Shown: positions 43,755-50,914 of the stretch, one piece after another
How positions within the stretch are numbered: the stretch's first letter is position 1
How the letters are laid out: every line of letters begins with the position of its first letter
NCBI RefSeq assembly: GCF_038502225.1
Contig: NC_091355.1
Span: 9,236,544-9,300,543, forward strand
Origin: Cherax quadricarinatus
Taxonomy: Eukaryota; Arthropoda; Malacostraca; Decapoda; Parastacidae
Direction of reading: 5' to 3'
Length of the DNA stretch: 64,000 bases
The notes under the pieces: generated by a model
Databases searched by the model: none
The model's input: only the letters and a program-made list of their open reading frames with translations
Told to the model about the DNA's origin: nothing
Made by a program: the position numbers and the translations under genes

Positions 43755-45132
43755 AATGAAAAGATAGATAATCTTTTCCCGATCATAATGACACAAAAAG
43801 TATGAAATTTGATGGAAAACTTACGGAATTATGCTCTCGTGAAGTTAGCGGTCTCGACGATGTTTACACATCGGCGATTTTGCCGACTTTGAGCCCTATT
43901 TTCGGCCAATTCCAGTGTACTAGTCGACAAAAATCTTAACTATTTCGCTAGAACTCCATTTTTTCTATCGAATGAGTACAAGAAACCACCCATTTACCAA
44001 TTTCAACTATCTAACAAAGTGGTGAGAATTTAGCAATTTTGCCAATTTCACACAAATTTCAAAAGATGTCAATTTCCGAATAGGGTCCAGAATAAACAAG
44101 AAAGACATGCCTGGCACTAAAATAACAAGTTCTCTGTTCGTTAGTCACATCCCCAGGCCCCCTATTATATTTCTTTGGCTTTCCACTTTGAATTTTTATT
44201 CTTACAAACAATAGAAGATTTACTGTTATGCAGACTACTGCATTAGTGTAGAAATGGTATAAATAATATCAGCGCATTTGTGAAAGAATATTAGACTCAC
44301 CAGTCGACGTGTATTGGACGCTTGGCATGATTTGTTTACTTATGAACTTTGGTAAAAATCGAACATTTCTGCTACTTTGAGCTCAATTTCAAGGTACTTT
44401 TCATTGTAAAACAAGTCAAAATTATCTCAATTTCTGTAATATGTCTTCCATTCTATAAAAGGAGACCAGGAAAACTAGAATACAACAATAAATACCATAC
44501 AAAAATACAGTGCAAAGTCACTGTTTTAATCCAAAAACACGGTCAAAGTTTTTTTTTTCTCATTATGCACTGTGTGCTGCAGGATTTTTTTTATACTGTG
44601 CACACTGACCACATAGACCCATTCTTTCATATGCAGGCCTACCAGCTTTCTCTCACTAGATTTGAGGGCGCTAGAATTTAGGCGTACTAGTACGTCAAAA
44701 ACCCTGGTGCGTAAGCCGAAACCCTGAAAGGGTTAATTGTAGTGATACACTCTGGCTCCTGTTATACAATACACAACTTTGCTCATGCTGTAAGTTATTT
44801 ATCAGCATAGATTCAACATGCTCTACTTTTGTTATAGCTTTTAGACTATGTTCATATTTATTTTTATCATAAAAGCTACAGTTACCTTTCAGTATAGTTT
44901 AAAGATTTGCTTAATAAAAAATAATATACTACTTACATTTTCCTCCAGCAATTTCAGTAACTATCGGGCAAGATTCAGCATGCCCAATTATGAGGATACA
45001 GAGAGTTTGTTCTACAGCTGGAACATGGGTAAAGCACATTTTATTGCTGTCAACACTGAGGCCTACTACTACCTTCAGTACGGGATGAAGCCGCTCTCTC
45101 GTCAGTATGACTGGCTCATCAACGACCTAGAG
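25238..45132 (+). CDS. ACP7: Purple acid phosphatase (acid phosphatase type 7), N-terminal part, six exons
   Basis: Coding exons 25238-25373, 30302-30496, 32297-32429, 33413-33488, 34357-34454 and 44949-45132 join in frame to 274 residues without stop, each with GT/AG borders. Residues 1-20 form a signal peptide (MKVSGVILAIPMLISCASA). An N-terminal fibronectin-like domain follows (VHISIGE, WIHRVTLKTLQPNTTY), then the metallophosphatase core: GDMG 143-146, GDFAYD 172-177 and GNHE 207-210 supply ligands of the binuclear Fe/Zn centre. YNFSNYRARFSMP and FYSWNMGKAHFIAVNTE are family-typical. The remaining ligands (VxxH, GHxH) and C-terminus lie beyond the window. Several N-x-S/T sites fit secretion or a lysosomal location. 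Introns hold most of the transposons here, and the last visible intron exceeds 18 kb. Confidence 0.93.
25374..25719. other. Intron 1 start, unassigned
   Basis: Intron sequence with short GTGT/ATGC runs near 25620-25710 and no recognised repeat. Confidence 0.4.
25720..27430 (+). pseudogene. RTE-like LINE, internally deleted copy
   Basis: Sense-strand relative of the copy at 34777-36410. Frames 26008-26301 and 26270-26824 contain VKSFYEDSEAQVRVCRREGD, FRQGCVMSPWLFNIFIDGV and LFADDTA. A frameshift falls just after the catalytic motif. RYLGVDVSPDGPMKDEV, SMEAKRGMYESIV and VEMSCLRAICGVN follow. Sequence before 26000 is a shortened remnant of the upstream region. The 3' UTR ends 'ccatcctaccttggtggg' and an A-rich tail. 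A SINE-like repeat sits at 27131-27288. Confidence 0.85.
27131..27288 (-). repeat. GCGCTAAAC SINE-like insertion in RTE 3' UTR
   Basis: 'gggggagcactaaacccg', 'aggattatgcagtgcc', 'ggaaggtattcaggctta' and 'ccttccttgagggg' occur in order. Flanks ctgcactttg (27121-27130) and ctgcactctg (27289-27298) match at 9 of 10 bases. The undisturbed RTE UTR at this site reads straight through, so the boundaries are well defined. Confidence 0.8.
27450..27740 (+). mobile_element. RTE-like LINE remnant
   Basis: A decayed frame reads like the segment before the RT motifs (KNYKKVRLLSILSIVYGRIN, then TRIKGMI). It is comparable with 54140-54280 and has several stops. Confidence 0.45.
27828..29972 (+). mobile_element. 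piggyBac-like non-autonomous element (type a), split by a nested element
   Basis: The ends are CCCCTTGACTGTTGC and, inverted at the right, CCCTTTGACTGTTTC. TTA(A) lies on the left and TTAA at 29973-29976. The sequence runs 27828-28028, then 29094-29972. No transposase is encoded. TTAA targets and CCC(T/C)TTG ends suggest the piggyBac superfamily. A second copy, itself invaded by a Tigger, is at 45453-48605. Confidence 0.75.
28029..29093 (-). mobile_element. piggyBac-like non-autonomous element (type b), nested
   Basis: Its ends are CCCTTTCAGGGTTTCAGCC and the inverse of CCCTTTCAGGGTCGACAGG. TTCA precedes it (mutated TTAA) and TTAA (29094-29097) follows it. Near one end there are nested palindromes (GCCGTACTAGTACGGC and a further ACTAGTACGCC). 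It is homologous to type a over most of its length but inverted relative to the outer copy. Another type b copy is at 43706-44732. Confidence 0.78.
29977..30301. other. Intron 1 end, no repeat recognised
   Basis: Unassigned intronic sequence leading to the exon 2 acceptor. Confidence 0.4.
30302..30496 (+). CDS. ACP7: Phosphatase coding exon 2
   Basis: The acceptor 'attttatttcag' is followed by SNLDMVITWLTVNETPSSVV, with WIHRVTLKTLQPNTTY near its end. The donor is TACT|gtatgt. The 195-base exon keeps phase 1. It encodes most of the N-terminal fibronectin-like domain and has N-glycosylation sites at NET, NST and NTT. Confidence 0.92.
30497..30984. other. Intron 2, no feature recognised
   Basis: AT-rich intronic sequence without a supportable element. 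Confidence 0.4.
30985..31088. repeat. Perfect 52-bp tandem duplication
   Basis: Two identical 52-bp units beginning 'gacatgtgttcaggcgat' occur back to back (30985-31036 and 31037-31088). Confidence 0.97.
31425..31597. mobile_element. Short MITE with long inverted repeats
   Basis: The left end CAGTCAGTTCTCG and right-end inverse CAGTAATTTCTTG continue as 'ctatatagtgtgatttttt' against 'ctatatagtgtaattttta'. The inner arms ('attgaaaaagtac' and 'gtgctttttcaat') also pair. TA precedes the left end. It is related to the element at 63297-63631. Confidence 0.6.
31598..32296. other. Intron 2 remainder
   Basis: A - strand open frame at 31896-32099 (residues such as LEQIESRWVTPSDKNPRNMC) looks protein-like, but it has no start, splice sites or known motif that I can support. 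It could be a fragment of an unrecognised element. Confidence 0.3.
32297..32429 (+). CDS. ACP7: Phosphatase coding exon 3 with GDMG motif
   Basis: The acceptor 'attttcaacag' is followed by FYHCGSPLGWSEIFFF, then VAMYGDMGAVNAQSLSR. The Asp of GDMG is the first metal ligand. The donor is CTAG|gtaagt. Length 133 bases, ending phase 2. Confidence 0.93.
32653..33040. mobile_element. TA-flanked MITE, 388 bp
   Basis: The ends are CAGGCATACCTCATTAATAC and the inverse of CAGGCATACCTCACTAATAC, with TA at 32651-32652 and 33041-33042. An internal 'ttcactttacgac'/'gtcgtaaagtgaa' hairpin is present. A GCGCTAAAC-family tail ('tgtatgacccttgtagg' then 'tttagcacttc') is inserted at ~32810-32868. Confidence 0.75.
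33043..33130. mobile_element. Left end of a TA-type MITE, right end not found
   Basis: CAGTGGTCCCTCGAGTTACG after TA resembles the ends of the other MITEs here. The matching right terminus is missing, so this is a truncated copy. Confidence 0.4.
33413..33488 (+). CDS. ACP7: Phosphatase coding exon 4 with GDFAY motif
   Basis: The acceptor 'tgactatttcag' is followed by LQEETQKGMYDAIIHVGDFA and then YDMDS. The donor is CTCA|gttagt. The 76 bases end in phase 0. The Asp and Tyr of GDFAY are metal ligands; the Tyr-iron bond gives these enzymes their purple colour. Confidence 0.93.
33489..34156. other. Intron 4, mostly unassigned
   Basis: An old GCGCTAAAC-family fragment is possible at 33575-33660 ('ggcaattaagttgggttc', 'ccaattccttggtata'). 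Nothing else is recognised. Confidence 0.35.
34157..34275 (+). repeat. ~118-bp dispersed repeat, copy 1
   Basis: 'gcataatagaggcattacaa', 'tactcaaaaattttct' and 'acaaataaagcattgtgact' reappear in the same order at 42856-42972 with about 90% identity. The family is unknown. Confidence 0.7.
34357..34454 (+). CDS. ACP7: Phosphatase coding exon 5 with GNHE motif
   Basis: The acceptor 'atttttaattag' is followed by DNARVGDEFMRQIQPIAAYV and PYMTCPGNHEQK. The donor is AGTA|gtaagt, chosen over earlier sites because it restores the family sequence KYNFSNYRARF across the next junction. Length 98 bases. Confidence 0.92.
34610..34722 (+). mobile_element. RTE-like LINE 3' tail
   Basis: 'ggccaccctgccttggtggg' followed by 'atatggccag' and an A-rich end is the sense 3' terminus. 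It lies tail to tail with the - strand RTE copy that ends at 34777. Confidence 0.65.
34777..36410 (-). pseudogene. RTE-like LINE, 5'-truncated, one frameshift
   Basis: Frames 35698-36357 and 35120-35737 form one RT broken by a frameshift near 35720. Motifs in order are DEQGGFRVGRGCVDQVF, AFMDLEKAYDRVDRGAMWQ, LRQGCVMSLWLFNIFIDGV, the catalytic LLFADDTVLM, YLGVDVSADGFMKDEV, VEMSCLRAMCGVNIM and the basic GRRGRGRPRKGW near the C-terminus. An N-terminal remnant with PGKVYGRVI extends to ~36410 but has stops. Endonuclease is absent. The 3' UTR (34777-35119) ends with the 'cccaccgaggcagggtg' block and a T tract on the + strand. It lies antisense in intron 5 of the phosphatase gene. Confidence 0.88.
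36411..37563. other. Intron 5 segment, nothing recognised
   Basis: About 1.1 kb without a recognisable element or exon. Short open frames lack motifs. Confidence 0.35.
37564..37895. mobile_element. Palindromic hammerhead-like element, copy 2
   Basis: The 332-bp element is flanked by a perfect 13-bp repeat, cagtcattgagta (37551-37563 and 37896-37908). The arms are almost identical inverted copies with a near-zero spacer at about 37747. The right arm reads CTGATGA (37823-37829), A, GCCAC-TGT-GTGGC, GAAACG, TTTCC, then AATAAAGATACC. The left end has the same non-palindromic extension and GGTTC/GAACC-CCGACA hairpin as copy 1. Confidence 0.88.
37909..38440. other. Intron 5 segment, nothing recognised
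   Basis: Unassigned intronic sequence. Confidence 0.35.
38441..39690 (+). pseudogene. CR1-A LINE, RT C-terminal half
   Basis: It begins abruptly inside RT (YTDFAKAFDKCDHGV). A small insertion near 38573 shifts the frame, then 38612-39652 is open: SSVPQGTVLTPILFLILISD, SFADDTRICM, and the C-terminal GVTSMLRDHTISVRGPRLF. It ends with two 'ctccaggta' units. It is very similar to the 20172-24438 copy and therefore young. Confidence 0.9.
39691..40117. other. Intron 5 segment, nothing recognised
   Basis: AT-rich sequence ending in a T tract at 40099-40109, just before the L2-like LINE. Confidence 0.35.
40118..42642 (+). pseudogene. L2-like LINE, nearly intact RT
   Basis: The frame starts in the linker after the endonuclease (IFLNKLLRLYNKHCPIK), has one TAG at 40358-40360, then is open 40418-42250. 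RT motifs are KMARVTPIHKGGDPTDLNNY, FGFRKNKSTNDAI, IFIDLRNAFDTVDHD, GVLQGSVLGPLLFLIYINDL and the catalytic FADDTTYVI. The C-terminus carries VKGPKIWNTLPEN. In the motif usually read as VPQGS the Pro is Leu. The ~390-bp 3' UTR contains 'atgcccgaaatgcctagcc' and ends in a (GAATTT)n tail at 42616-42642. It sits in sense orientation in intron 5 of the phosphatase gene. Confidence 0.9.
42815..43085 (+). mobile_element. RTE-like LINE 3' UTR with inserted 118-bp repeat
   Basis: 'acttgagtcctggagatgg' and 'gtgcaatgcctgcact' match the 3' UTR of the RTE copy near 27090. After the 118-bp repeat the sequence resumes with 'gaatgatgaaagtttt' and the terminal 'caccctgcctaggcagg' block. Confidence 0.65.
42856..42972 (+). 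repeat. ~118-bp dispersed repeat, copy 2
   Basis: Same repeat as at 34157-34275. Here it clearly interrupts an RTE 3' UTR, so it is mobile or was copied into place. No target duplication is evident. Confidence 0.7.
43086..43705. other. Intron 5 segment with SINE remnant
   Basis: A GCGCTAAAC-family remnant is visible at 43398-43450 ('gggaagtgctaacccttag'). The rest is unassigned. Confidence 0.35.
43706..44732 (+). mobile_element. piggyBac-like non-autonomous element (type b), left end replaced by poly(A)
   Basis: The body is a close + orientation match to the inverted copy at 28029-29093. The right end 'aaaccctgaaaggg' is followed by TTAA (44733-44736). The left terminal repeat is missing and the element begins in an A tract (~43706-43751). 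It lies in intron 5, ~200 bp before exon 6. Confidence 0.75.
44949..45132 (+). CDS. ACP7: Phosphatase coding exon 6, last in window
   Basis: The acceptor 'acattttcctccag' is at 44948. A second AG 10 bases downstream would delete the family-conserved NFS. It encodes NFSNYRARFSMPNYEDTESL, FYSWNMGKAHFIAVNTEAYY and SRQYDWLINDLE. The donor is GAG|gtaatg at 45133. Length 184 bases, ending in phase 0. No following exon encoding GHRPMYC-like sequence is found up to 64000. Confidence 0.93.
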
Positions 45133-45231
45133 GTAATGTGCTGAAAATTGATACATGAATGTATAAAAATTCAGTGGAGTGCCAGGATTGACATCTGCTA
45201 AACCACATTACTATACACATTGGGAAGCAAT

Positions 45232-45292
45232 AAACTTGTATTATTATAATTAAAACCAAGTGCTAAACCCACTAGGGTCATACAGTGTTGAC
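45232..45292 (-). repeat. GCGCTAAAC SINE-like tail fragment
   Basis: 'ccaagtgctaaacccac' and 'agggtcatacagtg' beside a TTATTATAAT tail match the family's tail end. Confidence 0.5.
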
Positions 45293-46296
45293 CAAATTTA
45301 TACAGGTCGTACAACTGCATGCGCACGTACACACAAAAAAATTTGAATCTTAGCAATCCACTGAACCAGGAGAAAAGTAGAGGTGACATAGCTTCAACAT
45401 TGGAAAGAAGTTGTAAGATTCAAAATGTGCTTTGACCTGTGGGATTGCTTAACCCCTTGACTGTCGCAACCTCCAATCCTGAGGTGTCTCGTGGTGTCAC
45501 AAAATTAAAAAAAAAAAAAAAAAAAAAGATTCTTCTTATGAAATGATAGAGAATCTTTTCCCGATTGTAATGACACACAAAAAAAAAGAAATTTGATGGA
45601 AAACTGACAGAATTACGCTCTCGCGAAGTTAGCGACCTTGGCGATATTTACAAATCGGCGATTTCTCCCACTTTGAGCCTTATTTTCGGCTAATTCCATT
45701 GTTCCAGTCGACCAAACTCATAGCTATTTCTTTAGAATTCCGTTTTTTCTATCGATTGAGTACAAGAAACTGCTCATTTACTAATTTCAACTACTTAATA
45801 ACGTGGTCAGAAATTTGCAATTTGGCCAGTTTCACGAAAATTAAAAAATATGATAATTTTTAACAATGCAGACATTCCTGGCTCTAAAATAAAATTTTCT
45901 TTGTTCATCAGTCATGTCTCCAGGCCCCTCTGATATTACTCTTGCTTTCTATTTTGAATTTTTATTCAAACAAAAAATAGAAGATTTACTATTATGCAGA
46001 CTACTCCAATACTGTAATAATTGTATAAATAACATGAACCAATTCATGACTGCATATTAGAATGGCTAGTTGGACATTTATTGGACAATGATGTCATTTG
46101 TTTACTTTTGAACATCGGCAAAAATCAAACATTTCCCCTACTTTGAGCTCCATTTCCAGGTTCTTTTTATAGTAAAATCAATCAAAATCATCCCTTTTTC
46201 TATAATATTTTTTCCATTCTATCAAACGAGACCAAGGAAACGAGAATATAACCATAAATACTATATGAAAATAGACCACAAAGTCGGCATTTTAAT

Positions 46297-48539
46297 TTTT
46301 CCCCATAAAAAAAAAAAATAAAATTAATCCGTGCAAGACGCCCAAAAGTATGAAAAAAATTTTTTTTTACCACATGAAATGTTAATTTTAATACACACAA
46401 ACTGAAAAAGGCATGCACAATTACATGACACTTACTTTTATTGAAGATCTGGTGATGATTGATTTTATCTTCTTACTGTTTAGAAGGGGAATCCCCTTCC
46501 ATTAGGACTTGAGGTAGTAAGTCCTTTTCTGGGGTTACTTCCCTTCTTTTTTTAATGCCACTAGGGCCAGCTTCAGAGTCACTGGACTTCTTTCGCACAA
46601 GATATCTGTCCATAGTGGCCTGTACCTCTCGTTCCTTTATGACTTGCCTAAAGTGTTTCACAACATTGTCAGTGTAATAATCACCAGCACGGCTTGCAAT
46701 AGCTGTATGAGGGTGATTTTCATCCATGAAGGTTTGCACTTCAAGCCACTTAGCACAGATTTCCTTTATCTTTGTAGTAGGCAACTTCTTCAATTTCTCT
46801 CTCCCCTCCTCTGAACCAGTTTCCCCAGGTCTGGCCTCTTGCTCTTGAAGTTGATCTATCAGCTCATCAGTGGTTAGTTGTGCACTGCATGCTCCAGGAA
46901 CTTTTTTATGTCCTGCCCACTGACCACACAACCCAAGGACTTTTCCAATGCCACAATGGATTCCTCAACTGGCACAGGATTCTCAGGGTTAGCCTCAAAC
47001 CCTTCAAAATCCCTTTTGTCTACACATTCTGGCCACAGTTTCTTCCAAGCAGAGTTCAAGGTCCTCTTAGTCACTTCCTCCCAAGCCTTACCTATAAGGT
47101 TTACACAATTGAGGATATTAAAGTGATCTCTCCAAAACTCTCTTAGAGTCAGTTGAGTTTCTGAGGTCATTACAAAGCACCTTTCAAACAGAGCTTTTGT
47201 GTACAGTTTCTTGAAGTTGGAAATAACCTGCTGGTCCATGGGCTGCAGGAGAGGCGTGGTATTAGGAGGCAAAAACTTCACCTTAATGAAGCTCATGTCC
47301 CCATAAAGTCGCTCTGCCACGTCTGTAGGATGACCAGGGGCATTGTCTAACACCAGGAGGCACTTAAGTTCTAATTTCTTTTCAGTTAGGTAATTTTTCA
47401 CATTGGGGGCAAATGCATGGTGTAACCAGTTATAGAAAAATTCCCTAGTGACCCATGCCTTACTGTTTGCCCTCCACAGCACACACAAATTATCCTTGAG
47501 GACATTCTTTTGCCTGAACGCTCTGGGAGTTTCAGAGTGATACACTAATAAAGGCTTCACTTTGCAATCACCAGTAGCATTGGCACACATCAACAAAGTA
47601 AGCCTGTCTTTCATAGGCTTATGTCCTGGGAGTGCCTTTTCCTCCTGAGTAATGTAGGTCCTGCTTGGCATTTTCTTCCAGAACAGGCCTGTTTCATCAC
47701 AATTAAACACTTGTTCAGGTTTCAGTCCTTCAGTTTCTATGTACTCCTTGAATTCCTGCACATATTTTTCAGCCGCTTTGTGGTCCGAACTGGCAGCCTC
47801 ACCATGCCTTATCACACTATGGATGCCACTACGCTTCTTAAATCTCTCAAACCAACCTTTGCTGGCCTTAAATTCACTCACATCATCACTAGTTGCAGGC
47901 ATTTTTTTAATTAAATCCTCATGCAACTTCCTAGCCTTTTCACATATGATCGCTTGAGAGATGCTATCTCCTGCTAGCTGTTTTTCATTTATCCACACCA
48001 ATAAGAGTCTCTCAACATCTTCCATCACTTGCGATCTTTGTTTCGAAAACACAGTTGAACCTTTGGCAAGAACAGCTTCCTTGATTGTCTTTCTGGTGCC
48101 CACAATAGTAGCGATGGTTGATTGGGGTTTCTTGTACAGCTTGACTAGGTCGGCTATACGCACTTCACTCACATGTGGGCCTACCAGCTTTCTCCTCCTT
48201 GATTTGAAGCCGCTAGAATTTATGACCCTTTGAGGTGTAGGGTTGGCACTAGAAGCTTTCTTGGGGCCCATGGTCACTTATTTTCCAGAAACAGCACCGA
48301 AAATACTGTAATAATACGAAATATTCCGAGTGTATGCTTGGATGTTACCGCGGAGGCTGGCTGGTAAACAATGGGACGGGCGGCACATGTGAGGCTGGCT
48401 GAGGGCACATTGGACGCGTCTCGGACGAAAATCGGTGAGCGGGTTTTTAATCGGTATGCGCGGCAAAAATTTTGCGATAAAAGTAATCGGTATGCGGAAA
48501 AATCGCTATGTGATGCCATCGTTATGCGGGGGTCCACTG
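46297..48539 (-). mobile_element. Tigger/pogo-type DNA transposon with nearly complete transposase
   Basis: The right border in window orientation ends 'gggggtccactg' followed by TA (48540-48541), and the outer element continues at once. The other terminus is truncated at about 46297 within sequence corresponding to 'aattttccccataag' of the copy at 21127-22083. TA target, CAGTGG-type ends and transposase fit the pogo/Tigger branch of Tc1/mariner. Confidence 0.85.
46473..48277 (-). pseudogene. Tigger-type transposase (TIGD-like), one frameshift
   Basis: The start MTMGPKKASSANP at 48277 gives 467 residues. An N-terminal HTH remnant (IADLVKLYKKPQSTIATI) is followed by a CENP-B-type second HTH (residues ~85-152, SKGWFERFKKRSGI). 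The DDE domain has D194 in FNCDETGLFWKK, D311 in LLVLDNAPGH and D348 in LLQPMDQQVISNFK. A single-base-type frameshift near 46900 moves the frame; the C-terminal part (46473-46900, AQLTTDELIDQLQEQE to GDSPSKQ) is otherwise open. Residues ~19-38 are not transposase-like: they are encoded by a piggyBac MITE segment (see findings). Likely inactive. Confidence 0.87.
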
Positions 48540-48915
48540 TATATATATGTCAAACACGGTACCTCGTAAGACGTATATATACGTACAGCCGCGACAGTCA
48601 AAGGGTTAATCCTCGTCACAAAAAAAAATATATATATATAACATGGAACCTCAAATTTCGAACGTATTGCTTATTGAACTCTTCGAAAATCAACCGCTTT
48701 TTTCAAACCAACTTTGTCCCTATTATCGAACTCGCCCCTATTTTCGAATCGCCAGGTACCAGACCCGTCCGCCAGCCCGCTCTGTTCACGTCCCAGCGCA
48801 GGCACCATGAGCCAGTCTGGCTTTGTTGATGTTTAAGTGAACACTAACCTGCGGTCTCATTCAAATATTTTACGATTAATTCATTGTGTTTAGTGCTTGT
48901 GGGACTGTGAAATAA

Positions 48916-50326
48916 ATATAAACACATATGCAGTATAATGTGATCCTTTATTGACAACGTTTCACCCACACAGTGGGCTTTTTCAAGTCACACACAGATC
49001 TACCTGGGGTGGAAAGTACAGGAGTATTTATAGTCATGTTCAGAATGTTGAGGTCAGGTGGAGAATGCTGCATCTGATGATCTACCGGGTGGAGTTATAG
49101 AGTCTTGGGTAGCTTGGCAGGGGTATTGGACAAGTTGTGAGTAGACCTTCTGCAGTGTTCTATGTTCTTATGTGAGATAGCGATGAAGAAGTTTCTTGGC
49201 GAGTGGTTCAGCTATGTTATAGAAGCCGTTGTTCTGGTTGAAATTGTTGGTTATAGAGATAAGCGATGATTCCAGTATTCTTCGGTATTGAGTGTTGTCT
49301 TCTGTGGCGATAAGTCTTGAGTTTCTGTAGTTAATTAAATGGTTGTGTGAATTGCGATGTTGTACACAGGCATTCCTTGTATCGTCAGTCCTGCTTGCAT
49401 ATTGGTGTTCTGAAATACGTGTTTGGAGGTCTCTTGATGTTTCGCCCACATATAATTTGTTGCAGTCATTACAAGGGATTATGTATACCCCTGCAGAGGA
49501 TGGAGGCTTGTCTTGTCTACTACTGGTGATGTCCTTGATGGTCGTGGTTGTGGAGGTAGATACTTGGAATGATGTATTGGAAAAGATGTTGGAAACATGT
49601 CTGGCAATGGAGTTGGTGGGGAGGACTATGTATCTCTTCTCGGCAGTGTCTTCTCTGGGTGTGTTGAAGATGTTTAATGCCCGCCGTCTGCAGTCTCTGA
49701 TGAAGTGACGAGGATAGTGGAGTTTAGAAAATACTTGTTCAATTATAGTGCATTCTTCCTCAAGGAACTCATTGCTGCAGATTCTGAGTGCACGCAGGAA
49801 GAAGCCTATAATTACACCACGTTTGGTTTTGGTGTCGTGGTGAGAGTAGAAGTGGAGAAGATCGTTTTGGTTGGTGGGTTTTCGATAGACTTTAAAACGA
49901 AGTTCGTGGTCAGCTTTGCAGAGCAGAACATCAAGGAAAGGAAGAGTGTTGTCGACTTTTTCAAGTGTGAACTGGATTGAAGGCTCGACCTGGTTGAGCT
50001 TGTCTTGGAGAGCTTGAACGTTGAAGCGTTTAGGAGTTATGAGGAGAATGTCGTCAACATAACGGAGCCAGGTGACAGACGAAGGAATAATGGTGGAGAA
50101 ACGTTCGGCTTCTAGATGTTCCATGTATAGGTTCACCAGGACTGCACTGAGTGGCGAACCCATGGGTACTCCAAAAGTCTGCTGAAAGAGGTGATTTTCG
50201 AAAGAGAAACACGTAAAGCCAACACATAGTTCAACAAGGTCGATGAAATCGCTGGCTGGAATGGGAAGATCAAATGAATCGTCAATTTTCCCAAATGTTT
50301 GTGGAGAAGTACCACCCTGAGTAAGC
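48916..50326 (-). mobile_element. Penelope-like element, 5'-truncated
   Basis: It contains the RT C-terminal half, a GIY-YIG nuclease and a ~250-bp 3' region. The 3' region carries a motif of the same design as the palindromic elements: CTTGAAA, AA, GCCCAC-TGT-GTGGGT, GAAACG, then AATAAAGG (48951-48995, - strand). RT plus GIY-YIG is diagnostic of Penelope-like retroelements. Confidence 0.88.
49168..50326 (-). pseudogene. Penelope-like RT with GIY-YIG endonuclease
   Basis: The frame is open from ~50326 to the stop at 49168 (the nominal ATG at 50376 lies in flanking Tigger sequence). RT motifs are GVPMGSPLSAVLVNLYMEHL and the catalytic RYVDDILLI, then VDNTLPFLDVLL and YRKPTNQNDLLHFYS. A linker with FNTPREDTAEKR leads to the nuclease: GVYIIPCNDCNKLYVGET, RISEHQYA, and an Asn/His-rich end. 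The N-terminal half of RT is missing. The nuclease would nick target DNA for priming. No internal stop is seen, so the insertion is fairly young. Confidence 0.9.
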
Positions 50327-50914
50327 TGCAGCAAGTTCAGTGACAGAACCATGTCCCATTTTAGGGAAATCTTCAAGAGGCACCAGAAACAGAGGACTGT
50401 GGACAGTTATTTTGTGAGATAGGGGCCCCCTGACTCTCAAGCTGGTCCTAGTGGCATTAAAAGACAGAGAAGGGAAGTAACCCCAGAGAGATCTTTGATA
50501 CCTAACGTCATGGAGGGGGATTTCCCTTCCAAACACTAACCCCAACTCCTTCTCTCCTCCCTATCTTCTAGATGCCATCACCAATCTTCACTAAAGGTAA
50601 GTAAAAATGTTATTTTATATGTTTATTTAAATTTATTAATAATTGTACACTATATTTGTTGTGTGTATGTAAAACTATAATGTAATACTATCTATAAAAT
50701 GTATTTTTTTTGTGAACATTTTTGGGTTTCTGGAACGGATTAATTGTATTTCCATTATTTCTTATGGGAAATATTGCTTTGCCTTTCAAACTTTTTGAAT
50801 TTAGAACTAGCTACTGGAATGGATTAAGTTTGAAATTTGAGGTTCCACTGTATAACAAAAATAACTACAAGCACAACATTATATTGGTGTTACTTGATTT
50901 TTTAATACACAATA

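Larger units (their letters stand above)
45453..48605 (+). mobile_element. piggyBac-like non-autonomous element (type a) carrying a Tigger
   Basis: TTAA (45449-45452) then CCCCTTGACTGTCGC on the left; inverse CCCTTTGACTGTCGC then TTAA (48606-48609) on the right. The first ~840 bp follow the 27828-29972 copy, then a Tigger element interrupts, and the last ~65 bp resume after it. About 147 bp of host element expected at the left border are missing, of which 58 bp lie inside the Tigger. Confidence 0.8.
48642..50850 (+). mobile_element. Second Tigger-type element, gutted and carrying a Penelope-like element
   Basis: The left end is catggaacctcaaatttcg (one base lost from CAGTGGAACC); the right end is 'tttgaggttccactg' followed by TA. 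The left part is 5' UTR-like to ~48915; the right part from ~50327 encodes the transposase C-terminal tail (HFREIFKRHQKQRTVDSYF, SQAGPSGIKR, and MEGDFPSKH near 50510-50540). Everything between is the Penelope-like element. Confidence 0.75.

Noticed and set aside
50282..50545. 87-codon - strand frame across the Penelope-Tigger junction
   Set aside because: It is antisense to the Tigger C-terminal tail and spans two elements.
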